DNA from: Rhodospirillales bacterium
GTDB lineage: Bacteria > Pseudomonadota > Alphaproteobacteria > Geminicoccales > Geminicoccaceae
DNA: 54,339 nucleotides
NCBI GenBank assembly: GCA_015490605.1
Contig: WFXL01000152.1
Location: 1 to 54,339 of the forward strand
Direction of reading: 5' to 3'
A program made the position numbers and the translations under genes. The notes below the pieces were generated by a model. That model had not been told where the DNA came from and searched no databases. It worked only from the letters and a program-made list of their open reading frames with translations. This document shows positions 1-14,112 of the stretch, piece after piece; the first letter of the stretch is position 1, and each line of letters starts with the position of its first letter.

Positions 1-2
1 AC

Positions 3-428
3 ATCACTGCCCTCGCCCGTCATTTCGCCCGCCGTTTCGCCCGCCTCAACGGCCTGCCGGAACGGCTGCCGGACGAGGCCGCGCTCGCCCGCCTGAGGGC
101 CCACACCTGGCCGGGCAATGTCCGGGAACTCGAGAACTGCCTCCACCGGGCCGTACTGCTGGCGAGCGGCGATCACATCGGTCCCGAGGCCATCCTCCTG
201 GACGGCCCGGCGCCCGACCCGGCTCCGAGCCCGGTGGCTACCAATGCGCCCCTGGCCTGCCGGCCGCTTGCTGAGATCGAGCGCGAGGCCATTCTTCGCA
301 CCCTTGAGCGCACCCACGGCAACCGCACCCGCGCGGCCGAGCTTCTCGGCATCTCCATCCGCACCCTGCGCAACAAGCTGCGCCAGTATGCCGAGGCCGG
401 CATCGCCGTGCCGCCGGCGCGAGGCTGA
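3..428 (+). CDS. Sigma-54-dependent transcriptional activator, C-terminal part (FlbD/NtrC-like), 5' truncated by window edge
   Basis: Open frame from window start: ...LARLRAHTWPGNVRELENCLHRAVLL... (GNVRELEN motif of the AAA+ domain) and Fis-type HTH IEREAILRTLERTHGNRTRAAELLGISIRTLRNKL; lies directly upstream of flhA. Confidence 0.85.
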   Translation: MTALARHFARRFARLNGLPERLPDEAALARLRAHTWPGNVRELENCLHRAVLLASGDHIGPEAILLDGPAPDPAPSPVATNAPLACRPLAEIEREAILRTLERTHGNRTRAAELLGISIRTLRNKLRQYAEAGIAVPPARG

Positions 429-440
429 GGAGGCCCGTCC

Positions 441-2540
441 ATGCACGCCCTGGCCGGTCTCCTCCCACCGCGGCTTGTGGGCTGGTTGCGCCGTGGCGCC
501 GGCCAGCGGGACATTCTCTTCGGCCTGGGCGTGGTCGCCATCCTGGTGGTGCTGATCCTGCCGATCCCGACGGCGCTCTTGGACGTGTTGCTGGCGGTGT
601 CGCTGGGCTTCGCGGTGCTGGTGCTGCTCACCACCATGTTCGTCACCCGGCCGCTGGACTTCAGCGCCTTCCCCACGGTGCTGCTGGTGGCCACCATGCT
701 GCGGCTTGCCCTCAATCTCGCCTCCACCCGGCTGATCCTGGCCCAGGGCCATGAGGGGCCCACCGCCGCCGGCGAGGTGATCGCCGCCTTCGGCGGCTTC
801 GTCATGCAGGGCAATGTGGTGATCGGCCTGATCGTGTTCGCGATCCTGGTGATCGTGAACTTCGTGGTGATCACCAAGGGCTCCGGCCGCATCGCCGAGG
901 TGGCGGCGCGCTTTACCCTCGATGCCATGCCCGGCAAGCAGATGGCCATCGATGCCGATCTCTCCGCCGGGCTCATCGATGAGGAGACCGCCCGCCGCCG
1001 CCGGCGCGAGCTCGAGGAAGAGGCGGCCTTTTACGGAGCCATGGATGGTGCCGCCAAGTTCGTGCGCGGCGATGCCATCGCCGGCCTGCTGATCACCGCC
1101 ATCAATCTGGTGGGCGGGCTGGTGGTGGGGGTGGTGCAGATGGGCGTCGACCCCGCCCAGGCGATGCGCACCTATTCGGTGCTCACCATCGGCGACGGCC
1201 TCGTCTCCCAGATTCCGGCGCTGGTGATCTCCACCGCCGCCGGCATGCTGGTCTCCAAGGGTGGCACCCAGGGGCGCGCTGATGAGGCGCTGTTCGGCCA
1301 GCTCGGCGCCAACCCCCGCGCCTTGGCCATGACCGCCGCGCTGGTGGCAATCCTGGCGCTGCTGCCGGGCCTGCCGGCCTGGCCCTTCCTGCTGTTGGCG
1401 GCTGGCCTCGGTCTGCTGGCGCGCCACCTCGCCCGCCGCCAGCAGCAAGAGGCCACCACCGAAGCCGCCAGCGAGAGCCCCCGGGAGACCCGCGAGGCGC
1501 CGACCGCCGACGACCCGCTGCGGGCGCTTGCCATCGATCCGGTGCGGCTGGAGCTGGGCTATGGGCTGCTGCCGCTGGTGGATCGCGGCGAGGGGGCGAG
1601 CCTGCCCGACCAGATCCGCGCGCTTCGCCGGCAGCTCGCGGCCGAACTCGGCTTCCTCATGCCGGCGGTGCGCATCCAGGACAACATCCAGCTGCCCGCC
1701 GACACCTATGTGATCCGGGTCAAGGAGCTCGAGGCCGGCCGCGGCGAGGTTCGCCCCAACATGCTGCTGGTGATGAACCCGCGCGGCGATGAGATCGAGC
1801 TTCCGGGCGAGGATACCCGCGAGCCCACCTTCGGCCTGCCGGCCCGCTGGGTAGCACCACGCCACCGCGACGAGGCCCTGGCGCGGGGCTATACGGTGGT
1901 GGATGCGGCCACCGTCATCACCACCCACCTGACCGAGATCGTCAAGGACCATCTGGCGGAGCTCCTGGGCTTCGCCGAGACCCGGCGGCTCCTGGACGCG
2001 CTCCCCGAAGAGAGCCGCAAGCTGGTGGACGAGCTGGTGCCGTCCCGCCTCACCCTCACCGAGATCCAACGGGTGCTTCAGGGTCTTCTGGCCGAGCGCG
2101 TGTCCATCCGCGATCTGCCCACCATCCTCGAGGCCATCGCCGAGGCGGTACAGCACACCCGCAGCACCCTGCGCCTGATCGAACATGTGCGCAGCCGGCT
2201 TGCGCGTCAGATCAGCTTCGCCTGCCGCGGGCCCGGCGGCTATGTGCCGGTGGTCACGCTCTCGCCCGAGTGGGAGGAGGCCTTCCACAATGCCCTCACC
2301 GGCCCCGAGGACGAGCGCGTGCTCGACATGCCGCCGGACCGCATCCAAGCCTTCCTTCAGCGGCTGCGTGAGGTGTTCGAGGGGCTTGCCGCCCGTGGCG
2401 AGCTGCCGGTGCTGGTCACCTCGCCCACCATCCGCCCCTATGTGCGCTCGGTAGTGGAGCGCGCCCGCCCGGCCACGGTGGTGATCAGCCACGCCGAGAT
2501 CCACCCGCGGGTGCGCATCCGCGTCCTCGGGCAGGTGTAG
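441..2540 (+). CDS. flhA: Flagellar export apparatus protein FlhA
   Basis: 699 aa; N-terminal multi-TM with FVTRPLDFSAFPTVLLVATMLRLALNLASTRLIL and FVVITKGSGRIAEVAARFTLDAMPGKQMAIDADL, typical of the FlhA/FHIPEP family. Confidence 0.97.
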   Translation: MHALAGLLPPRLVGWLRRGAGQRDILFGLGVVAILVVLILPIPTALLDVLLAVSLGFAVLVLLTTMFVTRPLDFSAFPTVLLVATMLRLALNLASTRLILAQGHEGPTAAGEVIAAFGGFVMQGNVVIGLIVFAILVIVNFVVITKGSGRIAEVAARFTLDAMPGKQMAIDADLSAGLIDEETARRRRRELEEEAAFYGAMDGAAKFVRGDAIAGLLITAINLVGGLVVGVVQMGVDPAQAMRTYSVLTIGDGLVSQIPALVISTAAGMLVSKGGTQGRADEALFGQLGANPRALAMTAALVAILALLPGLPAWPFLLLAAGLGLLARHLARRQQQEATTEAASESPRETREAPTADDPLRALAIDPVRLELGYGLLPLVDRGEGASLPDQIRALRRQLAAELGFLMPAVRIQDNIQLPADTYVIRVKELEAGRGEVRPNMLLVMNPRGDEIELPGEDTREPTFGLPARWVAPRHRDEALARGYTVVDAATVITTHLTEIVKDHLAELLGFAETRRLLDALPEESRKLVDELVPSRLTLTEIQRVLQGLLAERVSIRDLPTILEAIAEAVQHTRSTLRLIEHVRSRLARQISFACRGPGGYVPVVTLSPEWEEAFHNALTGPEDERVLDMPPDRIQAFLQRLREVFEGLAARGELPVLVTSPTIRPYVRSVVERARPATVVISHAEIHPRVRIRVLGQV

Positions 2541-2543
2541 GCC

Positions 2544-3470
2544 ATGCGGTTGCGCGTGTTCGAGGCTCCCACCCTGCAGCAGGCGCTCGCGGCCATGCGC
2601 CGGGAGCTGGGACCGGACGCGGTCATCCTCGGCACGCGCGAGGGGCCCCATGGAGCCCGGGTGACGGCCGCACGGGCGGTGGTCGAGCCCCCGCCGGCGC
2701 GCCTGCTGGAGGTGGAGCCCACCGCGGTGGCGGCCGCCCTCGCGCGCCATCTCGGAGCTCACCGCCTGCTGGAGTCCCACCGCCGGCGCCTGCTGGAGGC
2801 TGCGGAGGCCAGCGGACTGGCCGAAGCCGAGGCGGCCCTGGCCCACGCCTTGGCTCAGCTCGGCCGCTTTACCGCGCCCGAGGTGGTGGCGCGCGGCCGT
2901 TGGGCGCTGGTGGGACCGCCGGGCTCTGGCCGCACCACCCTCCTTGCGCGCATGGCCGCCGCCGCCCGGCTCGCCGGCACGGCTGTGCGCACCGCCTCGC
3001 TGGATCTCGAGCGCGCCGGTGTGCGGGCGCGGACGGAAGCGCTGCTGATGCCGCTGGGGCTCAGGCTCGAGCCGGTGGAGGCGGCAGCTGCTGGCGAGGC
3101 GGCGCTGGTGCTGGTGGACACCGCTGGTGTTGATCCCTTCGAGGGTGCTGCCCTCGCACGCCTTGCCTCCATCCTCGAACGGTTTCGGCTGGCGCCGCTG
3201 CTGGTCCTGCCCGCCGCCCAGGACGCCCTCGATGCCTTCGAGATCGCCTCCAACTTCCGTGCCCTCGGCTGCGAACACGCGCTCATCACCCGGCTCGATA
3301 CCGTCCGCCGCCTGGGCGGGGTCGTCGGCCTGCTGGCGGCGGGACCGGCGCTGGTGGGAGCCACCGCAAGCCCCCGGCTCGCCCACGGAATCCGGCCACT
3401 CACCCCGGCGGCTCTCGCCCGCCTTCTGATCCGTCTCTCACCATCCGATCTCCAGGAGAGCGATCCATGA
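2544..3470 (+). CDS. flhF: Flagellar SRP-like GTPase FlhF
   Basis: 308 aa; MRLRVFEAPTLQQALAAMRRELGPDAVILGTRE start and SRP GTPase motifs GPPGSGRTTLLARMA, LVDTAGVDPF; between flhA and flhG. Confidence 0.92.
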   Translation: MRLRVFEAPTLQQALAAMRRELGPDAVILGTREGPHGARVTAARAVVEPPPARLLEVEPTAVAAALARHLGAHRLLESHRRRLLEAAEASGLAEAEAALAHALAQLGRFTAPEVVARGRWALVGPPGSGRTTLLARMAAAARLAGTAVRTASLDLERAGVRARTEALLMPLGLRLEPVEAAAAGEAALVLVDTAGVDPFEGAALARLASILERFRLAPLLVLPAAQDALDAFEIASNFRALGCEHALITRLDTVRRLGGVVGLLAAGPALVGATASPRLAHGIRPLTPAALARLLIRLSPSDLQESDP

Positions 3471-4204
3471 GTCGCATGGTGGCCATCGCCTCAGGCAAGG
3501 GAGGCGTGGGCAAGACCTTCCTTTCGGCGACCCTCGGCCATGCGCTGGTCCGGCGCGGGCGTCGCTGTCTCGTCTTCGACGGCGACCTTGGCCTTGCCAA
3601 TCTCGACGTTCAGCTGGGCGTAGCGGCCTCGGCCGACCTCGGCCAGGTGCTCCGGGGACAGCTCGATCTCGCCGAGGTGGTGGTGCACCACCGCCCCACC
3701 GGCCTCGATCTGGTGGTGGGGCGCTCCGGCTCGGGCCTGTTCGCCGGCCTGCCGCCCGCACGGGTGGCGGCACTGGCCGCCCGCCTGCGGGAACTCGCCC
3801 GCGACTATGATGTGGTGCTGCTGGATCTCGCCGCCGGCATCGAACCCCCCTGTCGGGTGCTGGCACGAGCGGCCGACGAGGTGCTGGTGGTGACCACCGA
3901 GGAGCCTACCGCCCTCACCGATGCCTATGCGTTCCTCAAGGTGGCCTGCGACCGCCGGCGGCCGGTGGGGGTGGTGGTCAATTTCGCCGACGACCTCGCC
4001 CGCGGGCGCGAGACCTATGAGGCCCTGGCCCGCGCCTGCCGCCAGTTTCTCGGCCTCGAGCCACGGCTCGTGGGGATCATCCGCCGTGACCCAAGGGTGG
4101 CGGATGCGCTGCGCGCCCAGATGCCGTTCCTGCTGCGCCATCCCCAGAGCGTGGTGGCGGAGGATGTGGAGGGACTGGTGAGGGCCCTGGCGTCGGGAGC
4201 GTGA
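3467..4204 (+). CDS. flhG: MinD/ParA-like ATPase FlhG (FleN)
   Basis: 245 aa; deviant Walker A IASGKGGVGKTFLSATLGHAL, FDGDLGLANLDVQLGV; overlaps flhF stop. Confidence 0.92.
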   Translation: MSRMVAIASGKGGVGKTFLSATLGHALVRRGRRCLVFDGDLGLANLDVQLGVAASADLGQVLRGQLDLAEVVVHHRPTGLDLVVGRSGSGLFAGLPPARVAALAARLRELARDYDVVLLDLAAGIEPPCRVLARAADEVLVVTTEEPTALTDAYAFLKVACDRRRPVGVVVNFADDLARGRETYEALARACRQFLGLEPRLVGIIRRDPRVADALRAQMPFLLRHPQSVVAEDVEGLVRALASGA

Positions 4205-5245
4205 GAGGCGGCAACGGAAGTCACCGGCGGTCCATCGGAGCGGGTGGTCCAGCTCGGTGGTGGCGGTCGAAGGGAATGGCCCCTGGCGCCCTGCCCTGAT
4301 GACAACCCCCCACCGTCGCCGAGCGACGGGCGATGGGCTTAGGACAAATGCGGACCCGTGGGCCTGCGATGGCCGAACGGGAACGATGGCTCTGCAGCCG
4401 GTGGACGGTGACGGCGGCGCCAACACCCGCCGGGACCAGAGGATGGCCGGTCCCGCGAGAGCCTCCCGGCCCGAGCGCCCACGGCTGCTGCCGAGGGCCG
4501 AGCCACCCGATCCATGGCTGGCAACCGGGCGTGGGAAGGGGGCAGGCCGGTGGCAAGGACTCCCCGGCGCCCCAACACGGCGGGCGTGCGCACCTGCAGG
4601 TCCGTGCCGGCCACGTGCATGCCGCGTCGATTCGCCGGGTATCGCCCCCCCCGGGTGACCGGCGTCCGCCGGAGGGTGACGGCTGCCGGCGCATGGCTAC
4701 CTGTGGGCGACCGCGATCCGTGCAGAATACCAGACCTCTGCTGCCACGGCGCACAATGCCGCCGCCCGGGAGAGCCGAGCGTGGCCATGGCGTGTCCGCC
4801 CCCCTACTGCGGTGCACGCGAAGGGCGATATGCCTTGGCTGTGCGGAGCTGCGGTCCCAAGGCGCTTCGTGCCACACGCGGGAGCCCATCCTTGACCTTG
4901 CGGATTGGGCTCTCCGTCCCGGGCCCCGGCGCGATGTGGCCACACCGCGCCCGCCGGTCTGTCGACCGGCCGAACCCGGCCTCCCACGTCCGATGCCATC
5001 CATCCTGGATCGCCGTCCCCCGTTGACAGCCTCCGTGCGGGGAGCGGGAGGGACGGCACCCCGCCGGCAGCGCGGGCGGGAGCGGATGAATCAGGTGACC
5101 CGGCTGGCGGTTGCGCCCGCAAGCACCATCGGCTAAAGCGCGCGCCCGGAGCCGGGGGGACACGACCGGTCACCCTCCGGTATGTGTTGCCGCCTGCCCG
5201 TCGCGCCATCGAAGAGCCGGACAAAAGCCAGGAGGCCCCGCGCCG

Positions 5246-8324
<3,079 letters not shown>

Positions 8325-8328
<4 letters not shown>

Positions 8329-9038
8329 TGCTGGAGGTGCAGGACGTCCACACCCACTACGGCCACATCGAGGCCCTCAAGGGGGTGACGCTCGAGGTGC
8401 GCCGCGGCGAGATCGTCACCATCATCGGCGCCAATGGCGCCGGCAAGACCACCCTGCTCATGACCATCTGCGGCGATCCGCGCGCGAGCGCCGGCCGCAT
8501 CCGGCTCGATGGCGAGGATATCACCCATCTGCCCACCTGGGAGATTGTCCGCCGCGGCGTCGCCCATGCGCCTGAGGGGCGACGCATCTTCCCGCGGATG
8601 ACGGTGCTCGAGAACCTCAAGATGGGCGCCACCGTCAATGGCGAGCAGTGGTTCGAGGAGGACGTGGAGCAGGTGTTCGCCCTGTTCCCGCGCCTCAAGG
8701 AGCGGCTGCATCAGCGCGGCGGCACCCTCTCGGGCGGGGAGCAGCAGATGCTCGCCATCGGCCGCGCCCTGATGGCCCGCCCCCGGCTGCTGCTGCTGGA
8801 CGAGCCATCCCTGGGGCTCGCCCCCAATCTGGTGCAGCAGATCTTCCGCGCCATCGTCGAGATCAACCGCAGCCGCGGCCTCACCATCCTGCTGGTGGAG
8901 CAGAACGCCTTCCAGGCGCTGAGGATCGCCCATCGCGGCTATGTGCTGGCCACCGGCGAAGTGGTGCTGCAGGGAACGGGCCGGGAACTTCTGGCCAATC
9001 CCGAGGTGCGCGCGGCCTATCTCGAGGGCGGACACTGA
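8325..9038 (+). CDS. livF: Branched-chain amino acid ABC transporter ATP-binding protein LivF
   Basis: 237 aa; [63 protein letters not shown]. Confidence 0.95.
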
Positions 9039-9049
9039 GGGAGGCGGTG

Positions 9050-9415
9050 ATGGCAAATTGGTTTGGCACCTCCTGGCCGGTGTTCCTGGGACTCACGGTG
9101 GTGCTGGCGGGCGGCGCGTCGGCGCTCGCCGGCCGGGCCATCGCCCAGAACTGGAAGCCCGCCTGGCATGTAGCCCTGGCCGCCCTCGGGCTGGCCCTGG
9201 CCGACCGGTTTCTGGTCTACGCCCTGTTCGAGGGCGAGCTTCTTTACCTTCCCGGTTTCCTCACGTCTTACGCGGTCCAGCTCGCCCTCGGCCTGCTCGC
9301 CTGGCGCATCGCCCGGGTGGAGGCGATGGTGCGCCAATACCCCTGGCTCTACCGCAAGGCCTCGCCCTTCCACTATGTCCCCATCGGCCCCGAGGCCGAG
9401 GCCGGCCGGGGCTAG
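9050..9415 (+). CDS. Small membrane protein, DUF6867-like, after livF
   Basis: 121 aa [65 protein letters not shown]...; about three hydrophobic segments; same strand, 11 bp after livF. Confidence 0.7.
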   Translation: MANWFGTSWPVFLGLTVVLAGGASALAGRAIAQNWKPAWHVALAALGLALADRFLVYALFEGELLYLPGFLTSYAVQLALGLLAWRIARVEAMVRQYPWLYRKASPFHYVPIGPEAEAGRG

Positions 9416-9426
9416 TCCGCCATCCT

Positions 9427-10521
<1,095 letters not shown>

Positions 10522-10638
10522 GGCAGGCCTCCCCGCGACGGCCGCTCCCAGACTGGCGGGAGCCGGCGCGGCGGTAAAGGGATGTGGCGTTAACCTCTGG
10601 GTAAGGAAGAGATGGCAGGATGGCGGTGGTCTCTGGAG

Positions 10639-11862
10639 ATGGCCATGGCCACCGTCGAAGCCGCCCCAAGCCCCACCGTGGTGCGCCCGCGCTATCTGGC
10701 CCGCTTTCGCTGCCTCGGCAGCGACTGCCCCGATGACTGCTGCCATGGCTGGGGGGTGGAGGTCGATCGCACGACCCGCCGCCAATGGGAGCGCCACCCC
10801 GACCCCGCCTGGCGCACCCGGCTGCGGCAGGCGATCCGCCGCCATCCCGGCGGCAAGGTCAAACTCCGGCTCGAGCGTAACGGGCGCTGCCCGTTCCTGG
10901 CCGAGGACGGCCTCTGCGAGGTCCATCGCCGCCTCGGCCACGAGGCCCTGCCCCTCACCTGCCGCACCTTTCCCCGGCGCCACACCACCCTGGGCCAGGG
11001 GGTGGTGCTGGAAGCCGCCACATTGGCCTGCCCCGAGATCGCCCGGATTCTGATCGAGGATCCCGCGGCCCTGGTGGATGAGGAACGGCCGGTGCCGCTG
11101 CTGCCTGCCGACCCGCCGGGCTCGCTCGCGCATGGCTTTGCCGCCCTCGATCGGCTGCTGCTGCGGGATCTGGTGCTGCGCATCCTCAGCGCCCATCAGC
11201 GGCCGTGGCCAGCGCGGCTGGCGCTGCTGCGGATCGCGGTGGACGACATGGTGGCGGCCTTCCGCGCGGGGCGTCCGCTTGTGGCCGTGGCCGAGGCGGT
11301 GGAGGCGGTGCTGGCCACACCCGCCCTTGAGGAGCTGGCCCCACCACCGCCCGCCGAGGATGAGGTGGTGCTCCTGCAGATGCCGCTGGTGCGCGCCTTC
11401 CTTGCTCAGGTGACTCGTGGGGCGGCGCTGGATCCGCAGCGCGCAGGCCTGCTGGTCACCACCCTGGTGCGGCTGCGGGAGTCGGGTCTGACGCCCAGGG
11501 AACTGAGCGCTCGCGCGCGGGCGGGTGAGGGGGCGTGTGTACGGCCCCTGTTCGCCCAGCATCCGCACCTGCCGGGCAACCTCCTGGGCGGGCTGCTGCT
11601 GCAGGGCGGCCTGCCGCCGGAGGATCCGACAGCCCTCGAACGCTGTCTGTGGCACGCGGCGTATGGCTTTGCCCTCTGGCGCTTCCTGTTGGCGCTGGAG
11701 CCCGACGACGAGGAGACGGCGCTGCGGCGACGGGCGGTGACCCTCGCCTATCAGCTGGCCCGCTATCTGTTCCACAACCGCCGCTGGCTCGAGGAGCTCC
11801 ACCGCCACTATGAGACAGCTGGCCTGTGTCGCGCGCCCCTGTGGTTCGCGCTGCTGCGCTAG
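10639..11862 (+). CDS. fliB: FliB-like (flagellin) lysine-N-methylase, YkgJ-type Cys-rich N-terminus
   Basis: PRYLARFRCLGSDCPDDCCHGWGVEVDRTTRRQWERHP...GRCPFLAEDGLCEVHRRLGHEALPLTCRTFPR: Cys-rich Fe-S-type signature of the FliB family. Start could also be 10612. Confidence 0.75.
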   Translation: MAMATVEAAPSPTVVRPRYLARFRCLGSDCPDDCCHGWGVEVDRTTRRQWERHPDPAWRTRLRQAIRRHPGGKVKLRLERNGRCPFLAEDGLCEVHRRLGHEALPLTCRTFPRRHTTLGQGVVLEAATLACPEIARILIEDPAALVDEERPVPLLPADPPGSLAHGFAALDRLLLRDLVLRILSAHQRPWPARLALLRIAVDDMVAAFRAGRPLVAVAEAVEAVLATPALEELAPPPPAEDEVVLLQMPLVRAFLAQVTRGAALDPQRAGLLVTTLVRLRESGLTPRELSARARAGEGACVRPLFAQHPHLPGNLLGGLLLQGGLPPEDPTALERCLWHAAYGFALWRFLLALEPDDEETALRRRAVTLAYQLARYLFHNRRWLEELHRHYETAGLCRAPLWFALLR

Positions 11863-11974
11863 GCGCAGGGGAGACACCGACACCGGGGTACGCGGGTGGA
11901 GCGCGGCGTCGGTGACACTCGCGTGGGCGCGCCCGGAGCGGCGAGTGAGGCCAAGGGGGATGGCGTTCGGCTTA

Positions 11975-12387
11975 CGACGCTTGCCTGCGCACGCAGGGGG
12001 GCAGCCATGGCCATGAACGCTTTAACGCGCACGCGTCGCTCGCCTGCGCACGCAGGCGAGGGTCAGGAGATGCCGCCGGCGATGGCCGGGCAGATGCGCG
12101 CGCCTTCGCGCGCAGGGGGAGTGTGGCTTGGCGACCTCTGACCACATCGCGGGCGGCCGCTCGCCTCCGCACGCAGGGGCGTGTTGTGGTGGTCCACGGG
12201 CGGGATCCTCGTCGCGGTCCGGGCCCTCACGGCACGGCACGAGGCGCTGCTCGCGCACGCGTGGGAACATCAAATCCGGCCCAATAACCGCCGGGGAATG
12301 AAGCCGCTACTCGCGCACGTGTGGGATCATCATCGACGTTGCCTGCCGTGCCCGGCTGTGGGTAGTCCCACAGCACGCAGCGGGAAC
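11975..12387. CRISPR. Putative decayed CRISPR-like repeat array, type I-E-like palindromic repeat; no cas genes in window
   Basis: Seven degenerate units whose central CGCACGC-like core starts at 11988, 12047, 12107, 12168, 12254, 12314 and 12372 (spacings 59, 60, 61, 86, 60, 58). Units 1-4 resemble GCTCGCCTGCGCACGCAGGGG; units 5-7 end in CGTGGGAACAT / TGTGGGATCAT / GCGGGAACAT, like the GCGGGGAACAC end of type I-E repeats. Intervening sequences are unrelated. Confidence 0.5.
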
Positions 12388-12613
12388 ATCCGGACGATCC
12401 TGCCAACCCATGCGGCGGCTGGCGGCCGACTATGGGCGAGAACGGTGGCACCCGCACGCCTCCGCCCACCACGCCGGGGCTTGGTGGGCAAAGCGACGAT
12501 CGCGGCGTGTCTGGCGCCACAGCGCGCCGGGCGCCGCTGGCACCATCCGGCCGGATGTGGGCACTGCCCTTGACGGGCTTTGGGCGGCTGCCTAAATGCG
12601 GGCTCGCCTTTAG

Positions 12614-12690
<77 letters not shown>

Positions 12691-13091
12691 CATCTCCTTT
12701 CCGTCGCCTGCCGCCAGCGCATTCCGCGGCGCGGAGGGTTCCTGCCGGGGGGCCGGGGCCGTCGGTAAGTCCGCACATCGGGGCTATTCGTTCGAGCAAG
12801 TCCCGGCCGTGGTCACGGGCGCGGATGATCCACGCGCACGTCTGCCCCTTGCGAAACCCACTGCCCGCATCGGTTTCCGGACGGGATTGGAACCACGTCA
12901 GAGCCATCCGGGCCGGGTGACGGCACCGTCGGGGCCGGCAGACCGGCGCACCGGCACCCCACGACCACCGGCCGTGCCCCTCCGCTTCCGGCCGGGCGGC
13001 CACGGTTCGCCTCCGCCTGGCGGGCGTCGGGGGCGTGCCCTTTGGGCCATACCTACCCCATGGAATGGCGAGCATTCTTGCTTTTCATAGG

Positions 13092-13115
13092 GTTGTTCCG
13101 TTGCATCGGAGCAAC
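13092..13115. promoter_or_regulatory. Imperfect inverted repeat upstream of the nuo operon
   Basis: GTTGTTCCG-ttgcat-CGGAGCAAC: 9-bp arms with one mismatch (a G-U pair as RNA), ~107 bp upstream of nuoA ATG. Confidence 0.4.
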
Positions 13116-13221
13116 ACCTGCCCGATCGGGCTGCTACCACCTGTCCGCTTGGCAAGACCCCCAACGCATTCTATGTTGCGCACCGCCGAACGGGCGTGAG
13201 CCCTGCGACCGGAGGCACAAG

Positions 13222-13587
13222 ATGGCGGAGTATCTGGCCGAATACCTGCCGGTGCTGGTGTTTCTCGCCATCGCCATCGGCCTTGCGGTGATGATCGTGA
13301 TGGCCTCCTACATGATCGCACCGCAGCATCCTGAACGCGAGAAGCTCTCCGCCTATGAGTGCGGCTTCGAGCCCTTCGACGATACCCGCGGCCGCTTCGA
13401 TGTGCGCTTTTACCTTGTGGCGATTCTGTTCATCGTCTTCGATCTCGAGGTCGCCTTCCTGTTCCCCTGGGCGGTAGCGCTCGGGGACATCGGCGTGTTC
13501 GGCTTCTGGTCGATGATGCTGTTCCTCGCGGTGCTCACCATCGGCTTTCTGTACGAGTGGCGCAAGGGAGCGCTGGAATGGGAGTGA
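13222..13587 (+). CDS. nuoA: NADH-quinone oxidoreductase subunit A
   Basis: [26 protein letters not shown]...[42 protein letters not shown]. Confidence 0.97.
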   Translation: MAEYLAEYLPVLVFLAIAIGLAVMIVMASYMIAPQHPEREKLSAYECGFEPFDDTRGRFDVRFYLVAILFIVFDLEVAFLFPWAVALGDIGVFGFWSMMLFLAVLTIGFLYEWRKGALEWE

Positions 13588-14102
13588 GCACGCTCGCGCC
13601 CGCCGCCGACAAGGGCCTGTGGCCGCAGGTGGACCACGGCCTCAAGGAACGTGGCTTCTTCGTCACCCGATTGGAGGCTCTGGTCAATTGGGCCCGCGCC
13701 GGCAGCCTCTGGCCCATGACCTTCGGGCTTGCCTGCTGTGCCGTGGAGATGATGCATGCGGCAGCAAGCCGCTATGACCTCGACCGCTTCGGTTGTGTCT
13801 TCCGGCCGAGCCCGCGCCAATCGGATGTGATGATCGTCGCCGGCACGCTCTGCAACAAGATGGCGCCGGCGCTGCGCAAGGTCTATGACCAGATGGCCGA
13901 GCCGCGCTACGTCATCTCCATGGGCAGCTGCGCCAACGGCGGCGGCTATTACCACTTCTCCTATTCGGTAGTGCGCGGCTGCGACCGCATCGTGCCGGTG
14001 GACATCTATGTGCCCGGTTGTCCACCCACCGCCGAAGCGCTGGTCTACGGCATTCTGCAGCTCCAAAAGAAGATCCGCCGCGAGGGTACGCTCGAGCGGT
14101 GA
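13578..14102 (+). CDS. nuoB: NADH-quinone oxidoreductase subunit B
   Basis: [35 protein letters not shown]...[40 protein letters not shown]; start at ATG 13578 overlapping nuoA. Confidence 0.96.
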   Translation: MGVSTLAPAADKGLWPQVDHGLKERGFFVTRLEALVNWARAGSLWPMTFGLACCAVEMMHAAASRYDLDRFGCVFRPSPRQSDVMIVAGTLCNKMAPALRKVYDQMAEPRYVISMGSCANGGGYYHFSYSVVRGCDRIVPVDIYVPGCPPTAEALVYGILQLQKKIRREGTLER

Positions 14103-14112
14103 GGAGAGAGAC

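Noticed and set aside
4333-5136. 267-aa plus-strand ORF and several others in the gap upstream of livH
   Set aside because: Arg/Pro/Gly-rich translations in multiple overlapping frames on both strands with no family resemblance; best treated as non-coding until homology shows otherwise.
4205-5245. Possible second CRISPR-like tract in the livH-upstream gap (isolated GGGAAC and GTGCGCAC words)
   Set aside because: The matching words do not recur at a regular spacing and share no extended motif, unlike the tract at 11975-12387.
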